A DNA stretch of 50,616 nucleotides, taken from NCBI GenBank assembly GCA_003136635.1, contig PLFD01000025.1, positions 146,079 through 196,694 of the forward strand, given 5' to 3'. The position numbers were made by a program, and so were the translations under genes. Under the pieces are notes generated by a model. The model had not been told where the DNA came from, searched no databases, and saw nothing but the letters and a program-made list of their open reading frames with translations. Source of the DNA: a candidate division FCPU426 bacterium. Its GTDB lineage: Bacteria > Oederibacteriota > Muellerivitia > Muellerivitales > Muellerivitaceae. Every line of letters starts with the position of its first letter. Within the stretch, counting starts at the first letter, position 1. Below are positions 1 to 7,922 of this stretch, piece by piece.

Positions 1-503
1 AAGGTTTCGGAGATAGCCCGGACCGCGAACTTGCTGGCCGCGTAAGCGCCGAGCGCGGGAAAAGAAACTCGACCAGCGATACTGCCAACATTAATGATCT
101 TGCCTGACCCTCTTTTTCTCATCACCGGCGCTACAGCCCGTATCACGCGCAAGTACCCAAATACATTCGTTTCAAACTGGTCTTTCAAATCCTGATCGGA
201 TAAATCCTCTAAAAAACCGCCCATAGCGAATCCCGCGTTGTTAATCAGAATATTAATACGCCTCTCTTTCTTCACAACCGCTAGAACCGCCTTTTCTACC
301 GAAGGTGTCCAGGTTGTTTCCATCAACACAGCATGAACATCCGCTTTAGCCGCCAGCGCCTTGAGGCCTTTTAACTTTTTCGAATTGCGGTAAGTGGCGT
401 AAACCCGATAACCTTTCGAGGCCAGCAGTTTGGCGGTTTCAAAACCAAAACCGGAAGAAGCGCCGGTAATCAGAGCGATCGGCTTTTTAGTTTCAGGGAT
501 CAT
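1..503 (-). CDS. Short-chain dehydrogenase/reductase (SDR), C-terminus cut by window edge
   Basis: Reading the minus strand from an ATG at 503 gives an open frame of about 167 residues running off the window start. It has the SDR cofactor motif GASSGFG near residues 14-20, the NNAG motif (NILINNAGFAMGG), a GSIAG strand with the catalytic Ser region, and YAASK, the Tyr-x-x-x-Lys active site. It is therefore a classical NAD(P)-dependent SDR; the substrate cannot be read. Its ATG overlaps the TGA of the upstream SDR gene (ATGA at 503-500), so the two are very likely translationally coupled. The two proteins resemble each other across NNAGF and the FETNVFG/YETNVFG stretch, which suggests a tandem duplication. 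The 3' end lies outside the window. Confidence 0.88.
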   Translation of the reverse strand, partial: MIPETKKPIALITGASSGFGFETAKLLASKGYRVYATYRNSKKLKGLKALAAKADVHAVLMETTWTPSVEKAVLAVVKKERRINILINNAGFAMGGFLEDLSDQDLKDQFETNVFGYLRVIRAVAPVMRKRGSGKIINVGSIAGRVSFPALGAYAASKFAVRAISET

Positions 504-1342
504 GACGTGAACCTCTGGAACATCCGCTTTAACACCCAGTCATAAACCCCATCGGGTAAAAACCATCGAAAAACCGGAAACCAGGTAGCGTCAAAACCCG
601 CCGCGTAACGTACGGCCATGCGACGGCTCCCCAGCGCTTTTAAAATGGCGTCTACTGCCTGCTGGGCCCCCGGGGCCTTTTGGGATTGGGAATTACCGTA
701 AGAAAGAATCTTTTTTAAAACGCTTTGATAATCCGACTTGCCCTGTTTGAATTTTTGTGACAAATGCCGGTTGTGTTTGAAAGGGGTATTGGTGGATCCC
801 GGCTCAATCACCGCCACTTCTATATTAAAGGGCCGCACTTCGGTACGCATCGCTTCGGTCAGGGCTTCCACCGCGTATTTGCTGGAACAATAAAGTCCGA
901 TTCCGGCGAAGGTCATTTTCCCGGCCAGGGATCCGATATGAAGAATCCGCCCGCTCTTTCGCGCCCTCATCACCGGCAATACGGCGTTGGTTACACGCAT
1001 AAGACCAAAAACATTCGTTTCGTACTGAGCTTTGATTTCCTCATCGGTGAATTCTTCCAACATGCCAAAAGCCCCAAACCCCGCGTTGTTGATGAGGACG
1101 TCGATTCGGCCGGTTTTGCGCGCAATAGCCGAAACAATTTTTCGCGCCGCCAAAGGCTGGTCCACATCCAAAGACAAAATTTCAACCGGCAACCTCCTGG
1201 CGGCCTTCCTCAAAGCCCCGGCTTTTTTGATATCCCTCATGGTGGCAAAAACCAGATAGCCCCGACGGGCCAGAACCAAAGAAGCTTCAAAACCGATGCC
1301 GGTCGAAGAGCCGGTAATAAGAGCGACAGGACGATTTTCCAT
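500..1342 (-). CDS. Short-chain dehydrogenase/reductase (SDR family oxidoreductase)
   Basis: A 280-residue classical SDR: cofactor motif GSSTGIG near residues 11-17, NNAGFG around residue 85, the GSLAG strand with the catalytic Ser, and YCSSK as the Tyr/Lys pair, followed by the usual PG segment (EPGST). I start at the ATG at 1342 (MENRPVALITG) because the Rossmann strand begins there; the frame stays open upstream to 1426, but that adds 28 residues unlike the family. Cytoplasmic oxidoreductase of unknown substrate. It is the upstream member of a two-gene SDR pair, sharing an ATGA overlap with the next gene. Divergent from the FecR-like gene that starts at 1481. Confidence 0.88.
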   Translation of the reverse strand: MENRPVALITGSSTGIGFEASLVLARRGYLVFATMRDIKKAGALRKAARRLPVEILSLDVDQPLAARKIVSAIARKTGRIDVLINNAGFGAFGMLEEFTDEEIKAQYETNVFGLMRVTNAVLPVMRARKSGRILHIGSLAGKMTFAGIGLYCSSKYAVEALTEAMRTEVRPFNIEVAVIEPGSTNTPFKHNRHLSQKFKQGKSDYQSVLKKILSYGNSQSQKAPGAQQAVDAILKALGSRRMAVRYAAGFDATWFPVFRWFLPDGVYDWVLKRMFQRFTS

Positions 1343-1480
1343 TGTCTTTCCATTCCTTGGAGTGAGGCTTATTAGTTTAATAGAAGCGATTATGACAACG
1401 AGGTTATTTGTTTGTTTATGAACCAACTTGGGTTCTGTTAGGATGAGTCTCTGGTTTTTTGCTCTTACAAAGGAGAAAGC

Positions 1481-2350
1481 ATGCGTTTTTCAACCCTGAT
1501 CGTTCCAATCCTCATGGGATTGATGATGTCGGCTCCCCTTTGGGCGGATACTAATTCCGGCACTTCTCCCGCTCAAGCCATACCCCTTAATCCCTCAGCC
1601 GATGCCAACTCCAATAGCATCAAATTGTATCCAACCGAGCGCAAACACGTCGTGATCAATGATATGGATGTATTCAAGCTGGGTGGAACCATCATGGTCG
1701 AACACGCGGACAATACAGACCCCACCGCTCTTCAAACCGGAGAAGTGGTGGAAAAAGGCGACGTCATCAAGGTTTATGGGGATAGCTGGGTAATCTTAAA
1801 ATCCCATCGCGGCGACAAGATCGGCTTGACCGGAAACACAGTGGTAACAATTGATGAATGTTACATTGAGGGCCCGGATCGGCAAATCCGTATCCTGGTC
1901 CAAAAAGGAACTGTTCTATTACGCACCAATGGCGATGATTCCCGGCAGAGCTTTTTTGAAATCAATATGGGCAATGTGGTCGCTTCCATCAACAATCTAC
2001 AGGCCATCCTGAGTTACGATCCCTCTAAAAACTTTTTAGACGTTAAATACATCGATGGAAAAATTCATGTCATAGACCAAAACCATGATGAAAGTTTCAG
2101 GATCACGCAGAGCGAATACAACGGTTCCACTAAATCAGAATCGGAAGAAAATAATGATTCGGGCACTTCTGAAGAACATACTGAACATACCTGGTTAAAC
2201 GGGAAAATGGCTGAGGACGAGCCTATCCCGCTGGAAGAAATCGACGAAATTAACTTTAGACGCTTTTTTGACGGAGAAAAACTTCTCGTCCCCGAAGACA
2301 ACAATATCGAGTTAGATGACAGCCATCGGGTTCAAGTCCACCAGCAATGA
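1481..2350 (+). CDS. Exported FecR-like domain protein
   Basis: 289 residues with a clear signal peptide (MRFSTL, hydrophobic core, cleavage probably after LWA). The central region (about residues 80-180) reads like a FecR-type beta domain: a GEVVEKGDVIKV opening, then strand-rich segments ending in KGTVLLRTNGDD. The C-terminal third is very acidic and Ser/Glu-rich, with no recognisable motif. FecR domains occur in anti-sigma regulators but also in many exported proteins of unknown role; no sigma factor and no transmembrane anchor beyond the signal are visible here, so a periplasmic or surface role is more likely than signalling. The start is well supported by AAAGGAGAAAGC before the ATG. It ends in an ATGA overlap with the next gene. 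Confidence 0.6.
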   Translation: MRFSTLIVPILMGLMMSAPLWADTNSGTSPAQAIPLNPSADANSNSIKLYPTERKHVVINDMDVFKLGGTIMVEHADNTDPTALQTGEVVEKGDVIKVYGDSWVILKSHRGDKIGLTGNTVVTIDECYIEGPDRQIRILVQKGTVLLRTNGDDSRQSFFEINMGNVVASINNLQAILSYDPSKNFLDVKYIDGKIHVIDQNHDESFRITQSEYNGSTKSESEENNDSGTSEEHTEHTWLNGKMAEDEPIPLEEIDEINFRRFFDGEKLLVPEDNNIELDDSHRVQVHQQ

Positions 2351-2535
2351 GCCAGCTTAATGCCGAGTTTGAATGTCCTTACTGCGGCCACTCCAATTTT
2401 TCACCCGCCGATGATGTTTCGGGAACCCAAGAATGGACCACCGATTGCGAAAATTGCTGTAGACCTATCCAGGTACGCCTCAAGGTCCACCACGGTGAAA
2501 TTGAAGAATTGGAAATTGACCGGGAACTGGACTAA
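2347..2535 (+). CDS. CPXCG-motif small zinc-binding protein
   Basis: 62 residues with two paired-cysteine knuckles, CPYCG near residue 10 and CENCC near residue 34, followed by an acidic tail. This matches the small CPXCG Cys-rich family (about 60-70 residues), expected to bind one zinc ion; its function is not established. The start is fixed by the ATGA overlap with the FecR-like gene, so the pair is probably co-translated. An AT-rich palindromic segment follows before the convergent LysE gene. Confidence 0.8.
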   Translation: MSQLNAEFECPYCGHSNFSPADDVSGTQEWTTDCENCCRPIQVRLKVHHGEIEELEIDRELD

Positions 2536-2540
2536 ACACT

Positions 2541-2629
2541 AATTCTTAATTTTAAATGTTAAATTCCAAATTAATGAAATTTCCGCTTCTCGGAAATAAC
2601 CACAATTCATAATTTAAAATTGAGAATTC
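2541..2629. repeat. AT-rich imperfect palindrome with nested hairpin between convergent genes
   Basis: The left arm (about 2541-2566) and right arm (about 2604-2629) are imperfect inverted copies built on AATTC-TAATTTTAAAT. Nested between them is a perfect 7-bp hairpin, ATTTCCG (2579-2585) and CGGAAAT (2591-2597), with a 5-nt loop. It fills the space between two convergent genes, so a bidirectional terminator is the simplest reading; a MITE-like repeat is possible. Confidence 0.5.
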
Positions 2630-2634
2630 AAAGT

Positions 2635-3324
2635 TCAGCGCGGAAGCGCTGCGGCCCCGCCCGTATGAATCAGGTTCAAAACCACTTTGGATGCCATAAA
2701 AACGTAATAACCAAACAAGAGCAGTCCGAAGAACCGCGTAATGGTTTTGAGCATGTGCCGGTTAAAAAGATTACGGCTGTAATGCACCGCGATGCCCAGA
2801 GCCATAAACCAGACGAGCTCGCTGACTAAAACCGCCGAAAAGAAAGAAGTGGCGGCTCCGCCGGCGATATCAATATTGCCGGACAACTGCAAAGTGCCCA
2901 CCATACCTACCCAATAGATCAGCGTATAGGGATTGGAAGCCGCGATGAGAAACCCCATTACAAAGGAATTGTCGATGAACTGGGTCTGTTTTTTGACGGC
3001 GCTGGTCGCGTTAGGATCCTCGCGAATTTCCAGAAAAAGCGAATAAGCCAGATACAGCAGAAACACCACGCTAACACACCAAATGATCAGCTTTAATGAG
3101 CCCACAATACCATCTTTAGAAAGACCAGCGAAGACGATATAGGCGAAACTGGCGTCTACAAAAGCCGCTCCCAAACCCACCATAAAAAGTTCCTGGAACC
3201 CGTTCAAAATACCCCGGCGGATAGCCATAAAGTTAACCGGGCCGATGGATATGGCGTAACAAAAACCAAAAATCAGCCCTTGGGTGTTGGCGGTGTGGAC
3301 CAAATTAAACATTTCAGTACTCAT
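2635..3324 (-). CDS. LysE/RhtB family translocator
   Basis: 229 residues with about six hydrophobic segments. The first helix carries the family hallmark SIGPVNFMAIRRG, and the NPYTLIYWVG stretch near residues 132-141 corresponds to the conserved NPK/NPY segment of LysE-type exporters. These inner-membrane proteins export amino acids or small polar metabolites by proton exchange; the substrate cannot be inferred. The start at 3324 is the first in-frame ATG before the first helix; its ribosome site is weak, and an ATG at 3312 is an alternative. It lies alone, convergent with the CPXCG gene and divergent from purE. Confidence 0.82.
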   Translation of the reverse strand: MSTEMFNLVHTANTQGLIFGFCYAISIGPVNFMAIRRGILNGFQELFMVGLGAAFVDASFAYIVFAGLSKDGIVGSLKLIIWCVSVVFLLYLAYSLFLEIREDPNATSAVKKQTQFIDNSFVMGFLIAASNPYTLIYWVGMVGTLQLSGNIDIAGGAATSFFSAVLVSELVWFMALGIAVHYSRNLFNRHMLKTITRFFGLLLFGYYVFMASKVVLNLIHTGGAAALPR

Positions 3325-3467
3325 GGGCTCATATTACAGGATGAAGGCAAAAAATTGTCGCTAAAAGTTTGCCGGGAGCGGCTTAAGTTTTTTAATAAAC
3401 CTTATTACAATGGGGTTCTTGATTTTGGTATTCTTGCTCAAATATTCCTTCAACTGAGGATGGACCT

Positions 3468-3947
3468 ATGGCACAACTGGTAAATATTTTGATGGGAAGC
3501 AAATCGGACTGGGAAGTGATGAAAAACGCTTCCGAGACCCTTCAACAATTCGGCGTGGAACATGAAAGCCGTGTGCTTTCCGCCCACCGTACTCCCCACG
3601 AAACCGCTGAATACGTCGCCGGCGCCGAAGCCCGCGGGGTTCAAGTGGTCATCGCGGCGGCGGGAGGCGCGGCTCATTTGGCCGGCGTCTGCGCGGCACA
3701 TACGCTTCTTCCCGTTTTAGGCGTTCCCATGGAAAGCAAACTCAACGGTCTCGATTCTCTCCTCTCAACCGTTCAAATGCCCAGCGGCATTCCGGTCGGC
3801 ACTTTGGCCGTCGGCAAAGCTGGCGCGGTCAACGCAGCGCTTTTAGCCGTTGCGATTTTGGCCAACAAAGATCCTGAGCTTAAAAAGAAACTGAAAAAAT
3901 TCCGCGAAGATCAATCGGCGAAAATTCTGAAAGAAATACTGTCATAA
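3468..3947 (+). CDS. purE: N5-carboxyaminoimidazole ribonucleotide mutase PurE (class I)
   Basis: 159 residues, the usual class I length. GSKSDW near the N-terminus, SAHRTP around residues 44-49, the glycine loop [11 protein letters not shown] and PVLGVPM are the family signature for binding the AIR ribonucleotide and for catalysis. Class I PurE converts N5-CAIR to CAIR in purine synthesis and needs PurK to make its substrate; no purK is in this window. An AGGA sits 7-10 bases before the ATG. It is followed after about 100 bases by PEP carboxylase on the same strand; the gap shows no clear terminator. Confidence 0.96.
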   Translation: MAQLVNILMGSKSDWEVMKNASETLQQFGVEHESRVLSAHRTPHETAEYVAGAEARGVQVVIAAAGGAAHLAGVCAAHTLLPVLGVPMESKLNGLDSLLSTVQMPSGIPVGTLAVGKAGAVNAALLAVAILANKDPELKKKLKKFREDQSAKILKEILS

Positions 3948-4051
3948 AAAAACAGCCGGTTCGAATAGCCGCAACCGTAAAAAGGATTTCATCGATGGAA
4001 GTCCGGTCTCTCGGCGGGTTCGACTTTATCTTTTAATTTGAAGGATGATTC

Positions 4052-6844
4052 ATGCTGAACGGTGAATTCAACAATTACTCGCTGGCTTCGATGATTGATT
4101 ACCTCGCCACGATTTTGGGCGATGTGATCTCTTATCAAGAAGGCCCCGAATCCCTGGCCCTGGTGGAACGCATCCGCATTTTGGCCAAAAATTTCAGGGC
4201 CACGTCTGATATGAAAATCGCCGATGAACTTTCACAAATTATCGCCAGACTCTCCATTGAACAGCTCAATCTTTTAACCAAGGCTTTCACTCATTTTTTC
4301 GGTTTAATCAATTTGTCTGAAAAAATTGATTTGATGCACGCTCTGCATCAACCTTATTTTGTCGACGCCGTTCCCCAGCCCCGGCCCGGGTCTATACCCT
4401 CGGCGGTCGCCATACTGGAAGAACAGGGCGTTCTCCCTAAAAAACTGCAGGCTCTCCTGGAGCAAGCCCAGGTGCTGATGGTCTTTACGGCCCACCCGAC
4501 CGAGTCCAAACGCCGTACCGCTCTGACCAAGCTTCACCGCATCGCCAAAATCACTTCTCGTTTAGTCGATTCCAATCTATCGCCCTATGAAAAAGAAGAC
4601 ACCGAAAAACTGATTTTGGAAGAAATCGTCTCCATGTGGCAGTCCGACGAGGTCCGTCAGTCGAAACTGACCGTCGCGGACGAGGTCAAAGGCAGTCTCT
4701 ACTATTTTGAGGAAACACTTCCCGAAGTTATTCCTCAAATTTATCTGGATATGCAAAGGGCTCTCAAGAAATCCTTTCCTAAAACAAACTGGACCATCCC
4801 TCCCTTCCTGCGGTTTGGTTCCTGGATCGGCGGGGACCGAGACGGCAATCCTTTTGTGACGCCTGATGTGACAGTGGAAACAGTCCGTGCCTTGCGGACC
4901 GCCGCTATTCGCGTCCATTTGAACGCGATGAACTTGCTGGGTCAGCGCTTGAGCTTGTCTGACCGCCAAATCGCGATTTCACCCGAACTGGAACAATCTT
5001 TGTTGAAAGACTCCCTTTTATTTCCCGAGTTGGCCAAAATCTTTTTGTCCCGTACCCCGCACGAGCGTTACCGCCAAAAATGCATGTATATCCGGGAAAA
5101 ACTTCACCGGACTTTGGAATACGCCCAGGCTTTTGGCCGCGATTGGAAAAGCACTCCCGCCCAGCCTCCCGCCGATACCTGGTATTTGAACGCGAACCAG
5201 CTTTTGGAAGAACTAAATCTCATGGATGTCAGTCTGAGATCCCACAAGGGCGCCATCCTGGCTGACGGCTATTTGGGCAGAGTGCGCCGCAATGTGGAAG
5301 TCTTTGGTTTTAGACTCGCCACTCTGGATATCCGCCAGCACTCCGGCCGCCACACCGATGCCCTGGCGGAGATTTTTAAAAAAGCGTCCATCAGCGAAGA
5401 CTATCTGGCTTTGACTGAGGATCAGCGCACCGAGCTACTGGAAAAAGAACTCAACAGCGAGCGTCCCCTTATCCCAGTGCGTCCCGATTACAGCAAAGAA
5501 ACCATTGAGGTTTTGGAAACCTTTCAATCCGTCGCCGCGATTTTGGAACACTTAAATCCTAAAGCCATTGAAACTTACATTATTTCAATGACCCATGGAG
5601 TTTCGGACGTTTTAACCGTTCTTCTTTTCTTCAGAGAAGTCGGTTTATACCGCCCGGGACTGCACAGCCATTTGAACATCGTTCCCCTGTTTGAAACCCT
5701 GGACGACTTGCAGCGTTCCAGCGGTATTTTTGAGCGTCTTTTGAAGAACGAGTCTTACCGGGCTCATTTAAAACTGCGTAATGATGTTCAGGAAATCATG
5801 CTGGGCTACAGCGATTCCAATAAAGAAAGCGGTTATCTCTCCGCCAACTGGGCCTTATATAAAGCCCAGCTCGATCTCACCAAACTCGCTGATTCCCATC
5901 TCATCGCCCTGCGGTTGTTCCATGGCCGCGGCGGCAGCGTAGGCCGCGGCGGCGGCCCCGCCAGTCAGGCGGTCTTGTCCCAGCCTCCCGGAACGCTCAA
6001 AGGCCGCATCAAAATTACCGAACAGGGCGAAGTCATCAGCGATCATTACAGCGAACCCGCCAGCGCCCGGTGGCATTTGGAACAGATCACTAACGCGGTC
6101 CTTCGCGGTTCTTTCCCTCCCCGGGAAGTGATTCCTAAAGCGGAGTGGAAACAAATCATGACCAAATTGTCCACACGGTCTTTCAATACTTACCGCAATC
6201 TGATTTACGGTCATCCCCGGTTTGTGGAATATTTTTACGAAGCCACTCCGATTACCGAAATCAGCTACCACCGTATCGGCAGCAGGCCGGCCAGCCGCAA
6301 CAACAGCCGGGCTATTGAAAATCTGCGGGCCATTCCCTGGGTATTCAGCTGGATGCAAAGCCGTTATACCCTGCCCGGCTGGTACGGCATGGGAACCGCC
6401 ATTGAGGATTATTTGAAAACCGATCCCAAAGGCCTGACCAGCCTGCAGGAAATGTATAACCAATGGCCCTTTTTCCAAACCATGCTGGAAAATGCCCAGA
6501 TGATCCTTTCCAAAGCTGATATGGATATCGCGCGCCGTTATTCCGACCTGGTAAAAGATAAAGACTTGCGGAAAGAAATCTTTGACCTTATTCAATCCGA
6601 ATATGACCGAACCGTGCGGGTTATCTGTCAGATCGTTCAAATTAAGGAACTTTTGGAAAAAGATCCTGTTTTATTCCGCTCCCTCAAACACCGCAATCCC
6701 CATATCGATCCTTTAAGCTTCATCCAGATCGAACTGATTAAACGCCTTCGCCAGAACCCCAATGAAACCCAGAAGCAGGTTCTGGGAGAAGCTATTCTGA
6801 TGACCATCAATGGCATCGCGGCGGGTCTCAAGAACACCGGCTGA
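4052..6844 (+). CDS. ppc: Phosphoenolpyruvate carboxylase
   Basis: 930 residues, slightly longer than the roughly 880 of E. coli Ppc. The catalytic histidine lies in FTAHPTESKRR (His about 148), the Mg/PEP region in GGDRDGNPFVT, and the later motifs GYSDSNKESGYL, FHGRGGSVGRGGGP (about 622-635) and GEVISDHY are all intact, as are SRPASR and the C-terminal NTG end. It carboxylates PEP with bicarbonate to oxaloacetate to refill the TCA cycle. The start has AAGGA 8 bases upstream. TsaC/Sua5 follows after 17 bases, so the two are likely co-transcribed. A 261-codon antisense open frame inside it is a codon-usage shadow. Confidence 0.97.
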   Translation: MLNGEFNNYSLASMIDYLATILGDVISYQEGPESLALVERIRILAKNFRATSDMKIADELSQIIARLSIEQLNLLTKAFTHFFGLINLSEKIDLMHALHQPYFVDAVPQPRPGSIPSAVAILEEQGVLPKKLQALLEQAQVLMVFTAHPTESKRRTALTKLHRIAKITSRLVDSNLSPYEKEDTEKLILEEIVSMWQSDEVRQSKLTVADEVKGSLYYFEETLPEVIPQIYLDMQRALKKSFPKTNWTIPPFLRFGSWIGGDRDGNPFVTPDVTVETVRALRTAAIRVHLNAMNLLGQRLSLSDRQIAISPELEQSLLKDSLLFPELAKIFLSRTPHERYRQKCMYIREKLHRTLEYAQAFGRDWKSTPAQPPADTWYLNANQLLEELNLMDVSLRSHKGAILADGYLGRVRRNVEVFGFRLATLDIRQHSGRHTDALAEIFKKASISEDYLALTEDQRTELLEKELNSERPLIPVRPDYSKETIEVLETFQSVAAILEHLNPKAIETYIISMTHGVSDVLTVLLFFREVGLYRPGLHSHLNIVPLFETLDDLQRSSGIFERLLKNESYRAHLKLRNDVQEIMLGYSDSNKESGYLSANWALYKAQLDLTKLADSHLIALRLFHGRGGSVGRGGGPASQAVLSQPPGTLKGRIKITEQGEVISDHYSEPASARWHLEQITNAVLRGSFPPREVIPKAEWKQIMTKLSTRSFNTYRNLIYGHPRFVEYFYEATPITEISYHRIGSRPASRNNSRAIENLRAIPWVFSWMQSRYTLPGWYGMGTAIEDYLKTDPKGLTSLQEMYNQWPFFQTMLENAQMILSKADMDIARRYSDLVKDKDLRKEIFDLIQSEYDRTVRVICQIVQIKELLEKDPVLFRSLKHRNPHIDPLSFIQIELIKRLRQNPNETQKQVLGEAILMTINGIAAGLKNTG

Positions 6845-6861
6845 TCTCTGGAGACCCTTTT

Positions 6862-7803
6862 ATGTCTGACATTCAAAAAGCCGCCGGAATCATTCAGGAA
6901 GGCGGATTGGTTGCCTTTCCCACGGAGACTGTTTACGGTCTGGGTGCCGACGCCCTAAACCCCTACGCGGTGGCCGCTATCTTTGAGGCAAAAAACCGGC
7001 CCACTTTTGATCCTCTAATTGTTCATGTGGCTGATATACGCCAGGCCGAAATCCTCGTTCATCGCTTTCCCGAAAAAGCCTTAAAACTTATTGAAAAGTT
7101 TTGGCCCGGACCTCTCACAATCGTGCTGCCCAAGTCTTCTCTCGTTCCTGATATTGTGACTTCTTCCTTGCCCAATGTGGCTATCCGGGTACCCAATCAT
7201 CCCATGGCTTTGGAACTGATTCGGGAGTCGGGCCGCCCCATCGCGGCGCCCAGCGCCAATCCTTTTGGCCAGGTCAGCCCCACCACGGCAGAGCATGTCC
7301 GAAAGTCTTTAGGAAATAAAGTGAACATGGTTTTGGATGGCGGCCCCTGTCAGGTGGGCGTAGAGTCGACCATTATTTCCTTTGTGGAAAAAGAACCAGT
7401 TCTTTTAAGACCTGGCGGCCTTTCGCTGGAAGAAATTGAATTTATCATTGGGAAAGTTTTGGTTTTCAAAGGTTCGAGCGACAAACCCATGGCTCCGGGA
7501 CAATTGCTGCAACATTATTCGCCCCGAACACCGTTGCGGCTAATTCCAACGGGAGAAATCCCTGCCACACAGGGAAAATCCGGATGGCTGGGTCTTCAAA
7601 ACCCGCCATCGGGTTTTGCTGTGGTTGAAGTTTTGTCTCAAAAAGGGGATTTAAAAGAAGCGGCCGCGAATTTCTTCGCGGCCATGCGTCGGTTGGATGA
7701 AAAGAACTTGGACCTGATTTTAGCCCAGCCCGTCCCCGATCAGGGTTTGGGCCGGGCCATCAATGACCGCCTTTATCGGGCGAGTTACAAACCGCAAAAG
7801 TAA
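6862..7803 (+). CDS. tsaC: L-threonylcarbamoyladenylate synthase (Sua5 type)
   Basis: 313 residues: an N-terminal YrdC/TsaC domain (GLVAFPTETVYGLGADA near residues 15-31, KNRP, and the PSAN loop around 129) plus a C-terminal Sua5 domain opening with APGQLLQHYSPRTPL. The enzyme makes threonylcarbamoyl-AMP from Thr, bicarbonate and ATP, the first step of t6A37 formation on ANN-decoding tRNAs. The extra domain makes this the long Sua5 form rather than short TsaC. It starts 17 bases after ppc with a GGAG site. No TsaB/D/E is visible nearby. Confidence 0.94.
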   Translation: MSDIQKAAGIIQEGGLVAFPTETVYGLGADALNPYAVAAIFEAKNRPTFDPLIVHVADIRQAEILVHRFPEKALKLIEKFWPGPLTIVLPKSSLVPDIVTSSLPNVAIRVPNHPMALELIRESGRPIAAPSANPFGQVSPTTAEHVRKSLGNKVNMVLDGGPCQVGVESTIISFVEKEPVLLRPGGLSLEEIEFIIGKVLVFKGSSDKPMAPGQLLQHYSPRTPLRLIPTGEIPATQGKSGWLGLQNPPSGFAVVEVLSQKGDLKEAAANFFAAMRRLDEKNLDLILAQPVPDQGLGRAINDRLYRASYKPQK

Positions 7804-7922
7804 AAGAGCGCTTCAAAGCGGCTTGTAATCCCAAAGATTCCGCAGGAATCGTGGGGCCAAAAGTGACAAACAATCCAATTTAATAAATCGTTTGTCATCC
7901 CGAGCGGAGCGAAGGATCTCTG
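7804..7922. other. Intergenic segment with short hairpins and a TCATCCCGAGC-type repeat
   Basis: Between convergent genes. GATTCC-GCA-GGAATC (about 7837-7851) is a perfect 6-bp hairpin. Near 7890-7918 the text CATCCCGAGCGGAGCGAAGG resembles a short interspersed repeat I recall from many uncultured bacterial genomes. No T-run follows the hairpins, so a classical terminator is not evident. Confidence 0.4.

Noticed and set aside
764..1375. 203-codon plus-strand frame opposite the SDR gene
   Set aside because: The SDR protein has complete motifs; this frame has none and no ribosome site.
3948..4051. Terminator or riboswitch between purE and ppc
   Set aside because: Only weak pairing is present and no T-run. 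It reads as an ordinary spacer.
5855..6640. 261-codon open frame antisense to PEP carboxylase
   Set aside because: All of it lies inside a gene with intact motifs on the other strand. It is a codon-usage shadow.
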